Shown one piece after another: positions 17,758-26,501 of a DNA stretch of 64,000 bases (position 1 is the first letter of the stretch; each line of letters begins with the position of its first letter). The stretch is from Flavobacteriales bacterium UBA1494 (GTDB lineage: Bacteria; Bacteroidota; Bacteroidia; Flavobacteriales_E; Vicingaceae): the NCBI GenBank assembly GCA_905182175.1, contig CAJJAT010000014.1:186001-250000 (forward strand), given 5' to 3'. A program made the position numbers and the translations under genes. The notes below the pieces were generated by a model. That model saw only the letters and a program-made list of their open reading frames with translations, searched no databases and was not told where the DNA came from.

Positions 17758-19128
17758 ATGACTCGAATTTTTTTACCCCTTGTACTTTCCATATTCTTTA
17801 GCCTACATTTAATTGCTGACGAAACGGTTGTACAAGGAAAAATAAAAGGGTTTGATTCGAAAACCATTAAAGTCGGAATTTACAAAGATTACATTACAAA
17901 CGAGAAAGAATGGTTGACTGAGGCAGTTATTCAAAACGGCAGTTTTAAATTGACTTTTGAGCTAGCTGCAATTGAACAAATTATCTTAAAAATCGAAGAC
18001 AAAGAAACCAGCCTTTTTGCTGAAGTCGGAAAAGTATACAACCTAGGATTAAGCTTTGATGAAGAAGCCAACAGAGGTCAAGCGTTTAATAAGTTCTTAA
18101 ACCTCAGCTTCACCTTTCCAAAAACGAGTGAACTGAATCAACAAATTAAAAGTTTTAACAGTGCATACCAAGATTTTTTTGCGGCAAACTATGCAAAAAT
18201 GATGTACAAAGGTGCCACCAAAGAAACTCAAGAATTTATTGCCGTTTGGTCTGAAAAAAAGGAAAGCTCAACCAGCAAGTTTCTTAAAAATTACATAAAA
18301 TATACTCTTAGTAACCTCGAAGACATTCGGGGTGGAAATAATGTAACACTCGAAAATACTTTTGTAAAAGGTCAACCAATCTTTTATCACCATAAAGAAT
18401 ACATGAATTTCTTCACTCAATTTTATCAGGAAGATTTTGATCAATTAACGCTAAAAAAGGAGAGTAAAAAAATGCGTCAGGCGCTCATGTTTGATGAATC
18501 TTTAGAACAATCCTTAGAAGAGTTGTCTATTTTGAAGGGCTTTGAGAGTGCAGAGTTAACAGAGCTATACTTACTTTATGGATTATTTGAAGTGTATCAC
18601 AAAAAAGTAATTAATCAAGAAAGTAGTAAAAAAATATTAACTCAAATTACCGAGAGAGGGCAGTCGAAAGAAAACAAACAAATTGCTGCAACTATTTTAA
18701 CCGTATTTGAACAGCATGGAAAGTCCATGTTTGCAGCAGACTTTACCTTGTTAGACTCAAAGGGAGAGAAACATTCTTTAAAAGATTATAGAGGTAAATT
18801 AGTCTACCTCAGCTTTTGGTCTAATACTTCTATTCCTAGTTTACGAGAACTAAGGGTTATGGAAAAACTGCACAAAGACTACGGAAAGAAAGTGCATTTT
18901 GTAAGCATTAACTTAGACGATGACAAAAGTATTAACCAATCTATCGTGAGCGAAAACGGGTACACTTGGGATTTTCTTCACTTCGGTGGAGATTATGAAC
19001 TGAGAGAGACCTACAGAGTAACAACAGTACCTTCCTATTTTTTAATTAACGAACAAGGTGGAATTACTAAAGCCTTTGCGGAAGGACCAATTGAGATGGA
19101 ACGAACTTTCTTCAATACTCTGAAATAA
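17758..19128 (+). CDS. TlpA-like thioredoxin-fold protein lacking the CXXC motif
   Basis: 456 residues with an N-terminal signal sequence (FLPLVLSIFFSLHLIA), a long middle domain with a DUF4369-like beta-rich start, and a C-terminal thioredoxin/AhpC-TSA fold from about residue 325 (FAADFTLLDSKGEKHSL). At the active site the usual W-C-x-x-C is WSNTSIPS, so both cysteines are gone; the cis-proline region TTVPSYFLI is kept. The protein is therefore probably not redox-active and may be a binding or structural periplasmic protein. It follows coaD by 4 bases. Confidence 0.75.
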   Translation: MTRIFLPLVLSIFFSLHLIADETVVQGKIKGFDSKTIKVGIYKDYITNEKEWLTEAVIQNGSFKLTFELAAIEQIILKIEDKETSLFAEVGKVYNLGLSFDEEANRGQAFNKFLNLSFTFPKTSELNQQIKSFNSAYQDFFAANYAKMMYKGATKETQEFIAVWSEKKESSTSKFLKNYIKYTLSNLEDIRGGNNVTLENTFVKGQPIFYHHKEYMNFFTQFYQEDFDQLTLKKESKKMRQALMFDESLEQSLEELSILKGFESAELTELYLLYGLFEVYHKKVINQESSKKILTQITERGQSKENKQIAATILTVFEQHGKSMFAADFTLLDSKGEKHSLKDYRGKLVYLSFWSNTSIPSLRELRVMEKLHKDYGKKVHFVSINLDDDKSINQSIVSENGYTWDFLHFGGDYELRETYRVTTVPSYFLINEQGGITKAFAEGPIEMERTFFNTLK

Positions 19129-19271
19129 CTTCATTATTTCGACATAAGGTAAAGAGAAAGGGCTGAATTTGCCAATTCATTTTTCGATATTATTACCTAA
19201 GGGCCAATATATTAAGGTTTATTTAAAAGAGGTTAACGGTTTGCTATACCAAAGTCAACCCACTCACTCTC

Positions 19272-19670
19272 TCAATAAACGTACTTCTCAAAATACAGCT
19301 TAGCAGAGTCTCCTTGTAGTACTAACTTTTTAGAATTAACAAGCAGTATTTCAAAAGACGTGCTATCTGCTGTAGACAAAACAAGCTCGCCCTCTTCTAC
19401 ACAATACGTGCCATTTTCTGTTCCTTCAAATGTTTTTTGAAAATTACCTTTTGAACTAAAAATGATTCCCAATCGCCTGTTCTCCTCAAAAAAACGAGAA
19501 GTATCCACTTCATAATGGAAACTTTCATGTTCAAGAAATTTCATGGTTGCTCCCCAATTGCCATGCAAGCGCTCAAAGAGTTCTTCATCTGAGAATTGCT
19601 TTTTGCACGAAACCAAAGCAATTGTGCAAACCACAACCGTTATTACCAAATATTTAAATCGATTAAACAA
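19272..19670 (-). CDS. Small lipoprotein, lipocalin-like size, function unknown
   Basis: 132 residues with a lipoprotein signal: basic start, hydrophobic stretch [13 protein letters not shown] and cysteine at 22 (ALVSCKKQF). The rest has the strand pattern and the WGATMKF.../[14 protein letters not shown] turns seen in lipocalin-like DUF proteins of Bacteroidota; this match is weak. It overlaps the tyrS end by 8 bases and is probably transcribed with it. Confidence 0.6.
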   Translation of the reverse strand: MFNRFKYLVITVVVCTIALVSCKKQFSDEELFERLHGNWGATMKFLEHESFHYEVDTSRFFEENRRLGIIFSSKGNFQKTFEGTENGTYCVEEGELVLSTADSTSFEILLVNSKKLVLQGDSAKLYFEKYVY

Positions 19671-20940
19671 CGCTGATCAAGTAATAATTTTTCTTCCCTT
19701 TTTGCAACAGAATGTATTTTTCTAATATCAAATCCTTAGAAGAAACAACTTTTTCTAGGTTCACTTTTTCCTTGTTTACACTCACTCCATTGTTCTGAAT
19801 CATTCTTCGTGCCTCACCATTTGAGCTAAACGCTTTTGCTGAAGTGACAGTAAAGTCTATAATTCCTTGTCCTTCTTCCAAAACAGCTTTTGAAATTTCA
19901 GCTTGTGGAACCCCTTCAAAAACACTCAATAAATCTCTTTCTGAAAGACCTTTCAAACTTTCTGCAGTAGAGCTCCCAAATAAAATGTTTGACGCTGCAA
20001 TGGCATTATCCAATTCCTCCTGAGAATGAACTCGAACGGTAATATCTTCCGCCAATGCTTTTTGTAGCACTCTCAAATGCGGTGTTTCACCATGATGCTT
20101 CTCTAATTCTAAAATCTCTTCTTGAGACATTAACGTAAAAATTCGAATGTATTTCCCGGCATCCTCGTCTGATGTGTTCAACCAAAACTGGTAAAACTTG
20201 TAAGGCGATGTTTTCTCAGCATCTAACCAAACGTTTCCTCCTTCTGACTTACCAAACTTACTTCCGTCAGCTTTGGTAATTAACGGACAAGTCAACGCAA
20301 ATGCTTCGCTGTCAGATTTTCTTCGAATAAACTCTGTTCCCGTAACAATATTTCCCCATTGATCAGAACCACCCATCTGCAGTTTGCAATTCTTATTCTG
20401 GTTCAACCAAAAGAAATCATAACCTTGAATTAGCTGGTAAGAGAATTCTGTAAAAGAAATTCCTGTTTCCAGTCGTTTCTTCACCGAGTCTTTCGCCATC
20501 ATGTAATTCACAGTAATGTGTTTACCTGCATCGCGTAAAAAATCTAAAAATGAGAATTCTTTAAACCAATCGTAGTTGTTTACAAGCTCAGCTGCATTTT
20601 CAGCATCAGAATCAAAATCTAGAAATTTTGCCAATTGTTTTTTCTGGCACTCTAAATTGTGATTCAATAACTCTTCTGATAAAAACTTCCGTTCTTCTGA
20701 TTTTCCCGAAGGATCTCCAACCATTCCTGTTGCACCACCCACCAAAGCGATAGGCTTGTGCCCTGCATTTTGAAAATGTGTCAACAACATAATTGGAACT
20801 AAATTACCAATGTGCAAGGAGTCTGCTGTTGGGTCAAAGCCCACGTAGCCTGAGGTCATTTCCTTATTTAACTGCTCTTGTGTATTGGGTGTGATGTTGT
20901 GAATCATTCCACGCCATTGTAATTCTGCTACAAAATCCAT
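19663..20940 (-). CDS. tyrS: Tyrosyl-tRNA synthetase
   Basis: 425 residues from ATG at 20940 ([12 protein letters not shown]). An in-frame TTG at 20958 is rejected because it lies inside a -7 promoter box. Class I motifs: HIGN at 43-46 and KFGKS in place of KMSKS; the C-terminus is an S4 RNA-binding domain ([13 protein letters not shown]). It charges tRNA-Tyr. Sequence and length are typical of the bacterial TyrS clade. Confidence 0.95.
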   Translation of the reverse strand: MDFVAELQWRGMIHNITPNTQEQLNKEMTSGYVGFDPTADSLHIGNLVPIMLLTHFQNAGHKPIALVGGATGMVGDPSGKSEERKFLSEELLNHNLECQKKQLAKFLDFDSDAENAAELVNNYDWFKEFSFLDFLRDAGKHITVNYMMAKDSVKKRLETGISFTEFSYQLIQGYDFFWLNQNKNCKLQMGGSDQWGNIVTGTEFIRRKSDSEAFALTCPLITKADGSKFGKSEGGNVWLDAEKTSPYKFYQFWLNTSDEDAGKYIRIFTLMSQEEILELEKHHGETPHLRVLQKALAEDITVRVHSQEELDNAIAASNILFGSSTAESLKGLSERDLLSVFEGVPQAEISKAVLEEGQGIIDFTVTSAKAFSSNGEARRMIQNNGVSVNKEKVNLEKVVSSKDLILEKYILLQKGKKNYYLISVV

Positions 20941-20955
20941 TCTCAAAAATTTCGG

Positions 20956-20963
20956 CAAAGGTA
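20956..20963 (-). promoter_or_regulatory. -7 box for tyrS (TACCTTTG)
   Basis: Exact TAnnTTTG on the minus strand 15 bases upstream of the tyrS ATG. It includes the TTG that would otherwise extend the gene by six codons. Confidence 0.5.
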
Positions 20964-21756
20964 AGTAAATGGAAGGTGTGGAATTCTTAAATGTGTAATG
21001 AAGAATGCTTGACCCGCAAAGTGAAACAGCCTAAACACCACTAAACGAAAAACACTTTGCATTCGTCACTGCGACCAATGAAGCAATCTGGTTTTAAGAA
21101 TCAACCTAGTAGATTTCTAAACTACCAACAGCATCAACCTGCAAGGTTTCAAGTTGAGTATAAAAAAACTAGGAAGAATATTACGATGGAAGTAGACTAT
21201 TTCGTCTACACTTCAATACACTCCTTCATTCTTTCGGGGCACTCAATAAATAGTGTACAATTAGTAAATGTGGAATAAAGAATCATACTCACAAAACAAA
21301 AGGTAGCATCAGCCCAGTAGATTTATAATCCAGTAAAGACATCGTCCTAAGAGGATTATAGCAGATAGAGGGCCCTTAAATTAATGTGTCAAATACAATA
21401 TTAATCTGAAATAAATACCGGCTTTGTCTACACTTCGATACTCCCCGTCATTCTTCCGGTGCACTCAGTGTGACTAAAAGTGATGTCATAAAAACACTTT
21501 ACAATACTGAGCTCTGATCGCGATTGGAGTCGAGGTAGACAAATAGTATCGAGAAATCATTTTGTCATACTGAGCGATAGTCGAAGTGGACAAAATTGTA
21601 TCCCCATATTTGTTTGTCAGGCTGAGTGATTTTTCGAGGAACGAAGAAAAATTGTTTGTAAGGCTGCGTAATTTTTAGAGGAACGAAGAAAAATTGTATC
21701 GAAGCCCACAAACAATCCTAAACTTTTAGGGTCTACTTTAGCAACAAAGAATTTGC
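20964..21756. other. Repeat-rich intergenic region without a supported gene
   Basis: About 790 bases with no convincing coding frame; a 73-codon frame at 21057 runs through repeats and has no recognisable start context. It contains several degenerate copies of short dispersed elements: a TCTACACTTC-x-ATAC...CATTCTT unit near 21210 and 21426, CGTCACTGCGACCAATGAAGC-like sequence near 21064, and GTCATACTGAGCGATAGTCGAAG-like sequence near 21568 (opposite orientation). These look like the short intergenic repeats common in Bacteroidota genomes. Confidence 0.55.
21610..21693 (+). repeat. Two tandem copies of a 42-base unit
   Basis: Copies at 21610-21651 and 21652-21693, each starting TTGTTTGT and ending GAGGAACGAAGAAAAA. 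They differ at only a few bases (for example GTCAGGCTGAGTGA versus GTAAGGCTGCGTAA), so the duplication is fairly recent. Confidence 0.75.
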
Positions 21757-22755
21757 ATGATATTAGTAACCGGCGGAACAGGTTTAGTAGGTAGTCATTT
21801 ATTGCATTTGTTATTGAAAAATGGCGAGAAAATGAAGGCTACGTATCGTTCAAAAGAAAGCTTAAAAAAAGCCGAAAAAATATTCGCAAGTTACGGTGCC
21901 TCCAAACTTTTGAATCAAATACAGTGGGTACAGGCAGATGTTACCGACTACTTTAGTTTACAAGATATTTTTGAAGACGTAACTCATGTTTATCATTGTG
22001 CTGCTGTTGTTTCCTTCGACAGAAGAAAAGCAGACAGCATGTATGAAGTAAATGTAGAGGGAACTAAAAACATGGTAAACCTCAGCTTAATCAATGGAGT
22101 TCAAAAGTTTTGCCACGTTAGCTCGGTGGCTAGTTTAGGAAAATATGCCGATGACCGCTGCACCGACGAAGAAGCCATTTGGGCGCACAGCGACGAAACC
22201 TCTTACTATTCCATTACCAAATACTATGCTGAAAACGAAATTTGGCGAGCGGCAGAAGAAGGTTTAAAAACTGTAATCGTGAACCCGGCAACCATCATCG
22301 GCTTTGGAGATTGGGAAGAAAGCAGCACCGCTATTATAAAAAAAATATATGACGGTTTAAATTTTTACACTGCCGGCAGTAATGCCTTTATTGGAGTAAC
22401 CGATGTAGTAAAAGCCATGCATAAATTAATGAACTCTACTATTTATGACCAACGTTATATTTTAGTTGCTGACAACTGGAGTTTCCAAAAACTGTTTACA
22501 CACATCGCAAAAGGGTTAGGTAAAAACCCACCACAGAAAGCAGCACCGCGTTGGCTGGCAAACAGTTTGCGAAGAATAGACGAAATACGCTATTTTTTAT
22601 TGGGCAGCAAAACCGTTCTAACCAAACAAAGTGTTGATACGGCTTATAAGAAAAAGTGCTTTTCAGCAGAAAAAATCAAAAAGGAGTTGAGCTTTGAATT
22701 TGAGCCAATGGAGAAAGTAATTAAGAAAGTCACGGCTGAGTTCGTTTCAATCTAA
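21757..22755 (+). CDS. NAD(P)-dependent epimerase/dehydratase (extended SDR)
   Basis: 332 residues. The Rossmann motif TGGTGLVGSH is at 5-14 and the catalytic Tyr151-x3-Lys155 is in YYSITKYYAE, with VNPATIIG after it. The overall pattern is that of dihydroflavonol-4-reductase/3-beta-HSD-like extended SDRs, common in Bacteroidota with unknown substrates. It is flanked by repeats on both sides; a TACTTTAG box lies about 17 bases before the ATG. Confidence 0.85.
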   Translation: MILVTGGTGLVGSHLLHLLLKNGEKMKATYRSKESLKKAEKIFASYGASKLLNQIQWVQADVTDYFSLQDIFEDVTHVYHCAAVVSFDRRKADSMYEVNVEGTKNMVNLSLINGVQKFCHVSSVASLGKYADDRCTDEEAIWAHSDETSYYSITKYYAENEIWRAAEEGLKTVIVNPATIIGFGDWEESSTAIIKKIYDGLNFYTAGSNAFIGVTDVVKAMHKLMNSTIYDQRYILVADNWSFQKLFTHIAKGLGKNPPQKAAPRWLANSLRRIDEIRYFLLGSKTVLTKQSVDTAYKKKCFSAEKIKKELSFEFEPMEKVIKKVTAEFVSI

Positions 22756-22832
22756 TCGTTATTGCAATGAAATGAAGCAATCTAGTTATTGAAAATAAGG
22801 TTGCCACAGTCGAGGCTCCTTCGCAATAACGA
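22756..22832. repeat. Palindromic REP/MITE-like element
   Basis: Begins directly after the stop of the SDR gene. Outer arms TCGTTATTGC (22756-22765) and GCAATAACGA (22823-22832) are perfect inverted copies; inner GAAGCAATC and GGTTGCC arms pair imperfectly. A further partial copy, CGTCATTGCGAAGGAAGCG, follows at about 22841. The pattern matches the CATTGCGA...GAAGCAATC family of intergenic repeats. Confidence 0.65.
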
Positions 22833-22869
22833 TTTTATTCGTCATTGCGAAGGAAGCGAAACGAACGGT

Positions 22870-23625
22870 TCACTCCTTCACAATCTTCTTCGTGAGTATT
22901 TCTCCATTTTCCATTATCAGTTTAAGAAAGTATATTCCAGAATCAAAATTAGTAATGTCAATTTCTGTAACACTTCGACAGTCGCTCAGCATAACATAAT
23001 TTTGAAGTATTCTATCTTTTAAATCATACACCTAGGCTAACTCTATTTCTGCTTCACTGTCAATTATAACAATACCATTCGAAGGATTGGAATAAACTTT
23101 CAAGTTGTTTTCATTCGACTCCGTATAAGATGACAAAGTAATATCATTATCAAAGTGATACACTCTTGTTGTTCTCGATTTCTTTCTTTCCAATTGATTT
23201 TAAGGATAATTATTTTCGCATTCTTGATATCCGAAATATAAGATACTCCGAGCTAAGGCAGCAGCCCTACTATCTACTGCATCAACGATACTTCGCAGTG
23301 CTGTTAACTCACTTTCGTTTAATTACATGTATTATTTATTGGTAGCAGCTAACTTTTGTCTGAATAACAAACAATCTTTCTATTGTGCTCTAATCGTTGA
23401 CTTTCATTCAACTCATCGTTTGCTTCAATGTTTGCAATCCAAGTATTTGCTTTTGCAAAATTTTTCCGGTTAATACCAATTTCTACCATTTGATATTTGC
23501 TGCTTAAATTTTTCTTGCTCATAATCATACATTCAACACTATCCGTTTGATCTAAAGTATCTTCTGCATAAAAGTATACAAAATGCCTTTTGACAAGAAT
23601 TTTTCGATTTCAAAACATGAAATCT
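22870..23625 (-). pseudogene. Decayed T9SS-sorted surface protein (C-terminal part)
   Basis: Read on the minus strand, 22870-23160 encodes a type A sorting domain: NNLKVYSNPSNGIVIIDS, then a TAG at about 23034, then VYDLKDRILQNY, ITNFDSGIYFLKL and the end GEILTKKIVKE. Upstream the same frame gives VDSRAAALARSILYFGYQEC with stops at about 23200 and 23325; a frame change near 23360 then gives FAKANTWIANIEANDELNE back to about 23600. Multiple stops and a frameshift show a dead gene. The 5' part is missing or unrecognisable; cargo function unknown. Confidence 0.75.
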
Positions 23626-23746
23626 TTTTTACTAGAGAGTATTTAGAGAGTTTTGGAACACTGGTAGCCAATGCAGTTCAAGAAACCGCGTTTCGAATAA
23701 GAATTTTCGAAACTATGTTTAATTGGTAAATACTGAGTCGAAAGTA

Positions 23747-23771
23747 AAAAAACGATTTTGAGTCGTTTTTT
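23747..23771. terminator. Hairpin, terminator-like
   Basis: Near-palindrome AAAAAACGA / TCGTTTTTT with a 7-base loop ending in a T-run. It lies between the pseudogene and the GH3-type gene, with no intact gene directly upstream. The remaining sequence to 24001 shows no feature I can support. Confidence 0.4.
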
Positions 23772-24001
23772 CAACTAAATTTTTTAAAATACAAGTTAGC
23801 ATGTATTTAAAATCAATTGTTTTAAATAAGATCAATAACCCAATAAGGCTTTGGACTTTAATTAATGGGATATTCACTTAAATGTGACAAGTTTTGTGCG
23901 CGTTTTTAGAAAAAATGATGCACTTAAATAGTTTTGATATTCTTTACCAAGTAACTCCTTTTTTTAAACACGACTTTAATTTGTTATTGCAAATACTATC
24001 A

Positions 24002-25489
24002 CTATACTAACTCCTCAATTATCTTCCGATCATTCGCCAAGCGAGGTAATTTATTCTGTCCTCCTAACTTCCCTTTCGATTTCATGTAATTCTGAAAACC
24101 ATCTTTAGCAATGGGCTTAATTTTTAAGGCTTGTAACATTTTACCTTCCAATAAATCTTTGTAATAAGAATTCAATTCTGCCATTTTGGTGTTGAGTATA
24201 GTAGAGAAATCTTTAATGTCCGTGCCTTGCTCCTTAAATTCAATGGCCCATTCGTGGTAAGGTAATTCTCCGTTTAAGGCTTCAATTTGTGGCGCCAAAT
24301 GAAATTCCACTACTTCAATTCCTGTTTTTTCTGAAGTAAAAGCAATGGCATTTTCTACTTCTTCAGCTATTACGTGCTCTCCAAAAGCTGATGTAAAGTG
24401 CTTTATTCTTCCTGTAACAACAATTCGGTACGGAGATAATGACACAAATCGGACAGTATCGCCAATGTTGTACCCCCAAAGGCCTGCATTTGTATTTAGA
24501 ATGAGAACATAATTTTGATCTAGTTTTACGCCGCTCAAGCTCACTCTCGTCGGATTTTCCGAACCAAATTCTTCCGTAGTAATGAATTCATAAAAAATAC
24601 CGGAGTCAAGTAACAACAGCATTCCTTCTTCTATCTGAGAATCTTGGTAGGCAATAAAACCCTCTGAAGCCGGATACAATTCGATAGAGTCAATTCGTTT
24701 GCCAATCAAATTTTCCATGGTGTGCCGATATGGTTCGTAATTCACGCCTCCATATATGAACAAGGAAAAATCAGGGAAAATCTCTTGAATACTTTTCTTG
24801 CCTGATTTTTCAAGCAGCTTCTCAAAATACATTTGCACCCACGGTGGAATTCCACTGATGAGGCTCATTTTTTCTGGAAGTGTTTCTTCGCAAACTGCAT
24901 CTACTTTAGTTTCCCAATCATCAATAGTATTGGTTGCTAACGATGGCAAACGGTTACGCTGCAAGTAGCCAGGAACGTGGTGTGCCACAATCCCCGATAA
25001 TCTCCCAATCGGAATGGGTCCGCTTGTATCCAACTCTGGGCTGCCTTGTAAAAAAATCATTTTATCGTTTACAAAGTCAGCGTTGCCTGTTTCATCAATA
25101 TAATGCAGAATGGCATCTCTTGCTGCTTGTATATGGTAAGGTATCGACTCTTTGGTAATCGGAATGTACTTCGCCCCTGAGGTTGTTCCAGAAGTTTTAC
25201 TCAAGTAAATTGGCTTGCCTGGCCACAAAACATCGGCCTCCCCTTTCTTTACTCGATCAGCATATTGTATTAATCCCTCATAATCGCTAACAGCAACGGC
25301 TTTTTTAAAGTCTTCGTAATTGTGAATATTTTCAAAACCATGGTCTTTTCCAAAAGCTGTATTTCGAGCAGCGGCTATCAAGGATAGAAACACTTTCTGC
25401 TGGGTCTCGAATGGATTTTCTGACCATTTTTTTACTTTCTTAACCGCCATTTTTGCAAATGGCTTACTCAAACTTGCTTTTAAGCCCAT
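24002..25489 (-). CDS. GH3 auxin-responsive promoter family protein (acyl-adenylate amidosynthetase-like)
   Basis: 495 residues with the GH3 nucleotide-binding signature SKTSGTTSGAKYIPI near residue 100, then IYGGVNYEPYR, ELYPASEGFIA and the GRIKHFTSAFGEHV hinge region. Plant GH3 enzymes adenylate plant-hormone acids and join them to amino acids; bacterial members are widespread in Bacteroidota with unknown substrates. It follows the M23 peptidase by two bases and is probably transcribed with it. Confidence 0.88.
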   Translation of the reverse strand: MGLKASLSKPFAKMAVKKVKKWSENPFETQQKVFLSLIAAARNTAFGKDHGFENIHNYEDFKKAVAVSDYEGLIQYADRVKKGEADVLWPGKPIYLSKTSGTTSGAKYIPITKESIPYHIQAARDAILHYIDETGNADFVNDKMIFLQGSPELDTSGPIPIGRLSGIVAHHVPGYLQRNRLPSLATNTIDDWETKVDAVCEETLPEKMSLISGIPPWVQMYFEKLLEKSGKKSIQEIFPDFSLFIYGGVNYEPYRHTMENLIGKRIDSIELYPASEGFIAYQDSQIEEGMLLLLDSGIFYEFITTEEFGSENPTRVSLSGVKLDQNYVLILNTNAGLWGYNIGDTVRFVSLSPYRIVVTGRIKHFTSAFGEHVIAEEVENAIAFTSEKTGIEVVEFHLAPQIEALNGELPYHEWAIEFKEQGTDIKDFSTILNTKMAELNSYYKDLLEGKMLQALKIKPIAKDGFQNYMKSKGKLGGQNKLPRLANDRKIIEELV

Positions 25490-25491
25490 GT

Positions 25492-26352
25492 TTAGAAATT
25501 TACAAACTCTTTTGGATTTAAAGCCTTACCCTCTTTCCACAATTCAAAATGCAAGTGAGGTCCGGAAGTAAGTTCACCAGAGTTTCCAATAATAGCAATC
25601 GCTTCACCAGCTTTTACCTCATCTCCTACTTTTTTCAGTAAAACTGAGTTGTGTTTATAATTGGAAATAATATTATTACCATGCTGTATTTGAATAACAT
25701 AACCCGTCTCCACCGTCCATTCTGCAAATACAACCGTGCCATCTAAAGTAGCTTTTATAGCCTCGTCTTTCGGCGCCACTACATCAATTCCGTAATGCTC
25801 ATTACCTGGATCAAACTCATTGGTAATGGTTCCTTTTAGCGGCGAGAAAAAATAGATTTGTTTAGTGACATTTTCCTGATCATCTGACAATGAATAAGAA
25901 TCCTCTCGCTCTACATATTCGCGAAGCATAGAGTCCTCTCTTGATTTTAACTTGGGGTTTTCAGGAATCTCCATGTCATTTTCAATGTTGTAAATTGAAT
26001 CTTTCGACAGTGGCAATTCCCCTTTAAATACTCCTTGAATGTTTCTAAGGTAGGCTGAGTTTTGCTGCAATTCTTTCTCCAATGAATCTGCTCGAAAAAC
26101 CGTTGAGGTTAAATCTTCTCGCAAACTTACATCAGTGTATCCGGGAATAGACTCGCGTAATGGCGTATAAATGATAACTACAGATACGAATAGTATAAGC
26201 AACACCACAAAACTTAATAAAAGTGTCAACAAATTAAGGGGTGACAGACGATATGAGAAGCGTTCTTCAAAACTCGCATCATTCAAAATAACAAGCCGGT
26301 ACTTGTTTTTCAACTTCTTAATAATACGCTTCTTTTTGTTTTCTTCTTCCAT
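25492..26352 (-). CDS. Membrane-anchored M23 metallopeptidase
   Basis: 286 residues from the ATG of MEEENKKKR; an upstream in-frame ATG at 26412 is less likely. A basic cytoplasmic segment is followed by one membrane helix (LLTLLLSFVVLLILFVSVVIIY), a periplasmic helical stretch, and a C-terminal M23/LytM domain. Zinc ligands are present: HYGID (HxxxD) and GPHLHFELW (HxH), so it is probably an active peptidoglycan endopeptidase. It sits divergently from sprE. Confidence 0.9.
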   Translation of the reverse strand: MEEENKKKRIIKKLKNKYRLVILNDASFEERFSYRLSPLNLLTLLLSFVVLLILFVSVVIIYTPLRESIPGYTDVSLREDLTSTVFRADSLEKELQQNSAYLRNIQGVFKGELPLSKDSIYNIENDMEIPENPKLKSREDSMLREYVEREDSYSLSDDQENVTKQIYFFSPLKGTITNEFDPGNEHYGIDVVAPKDEAIKATLDGTVVFAEWTVETGYVIQIQHGNNIISNYKHNSVLLKKVGDEVKAGEAIAIIGNSGELTSGPHLHFELWKEGKALNPKEFVNF

Positions 26353-26501
26353 GGTTTTCTTAGCAGATTCAAATATCCGAATATTTATAGGAGCCCAAGG
26401 CAAGCGAATCACTTTTCATGATACTTTAACTAATTTTGTGGGCCTAATTTCTGCATACTATTTTGTAGTTTTCTAAGTTAACTGAAAAAGAATTCAATCG
26501 T

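Noticed and set aside
21057-21278. 73-codon plus-strand frame
   Set aside because: Runs through dispersed repeats, has no ribosome site or domain, and its residues mirror the repeat sequence.
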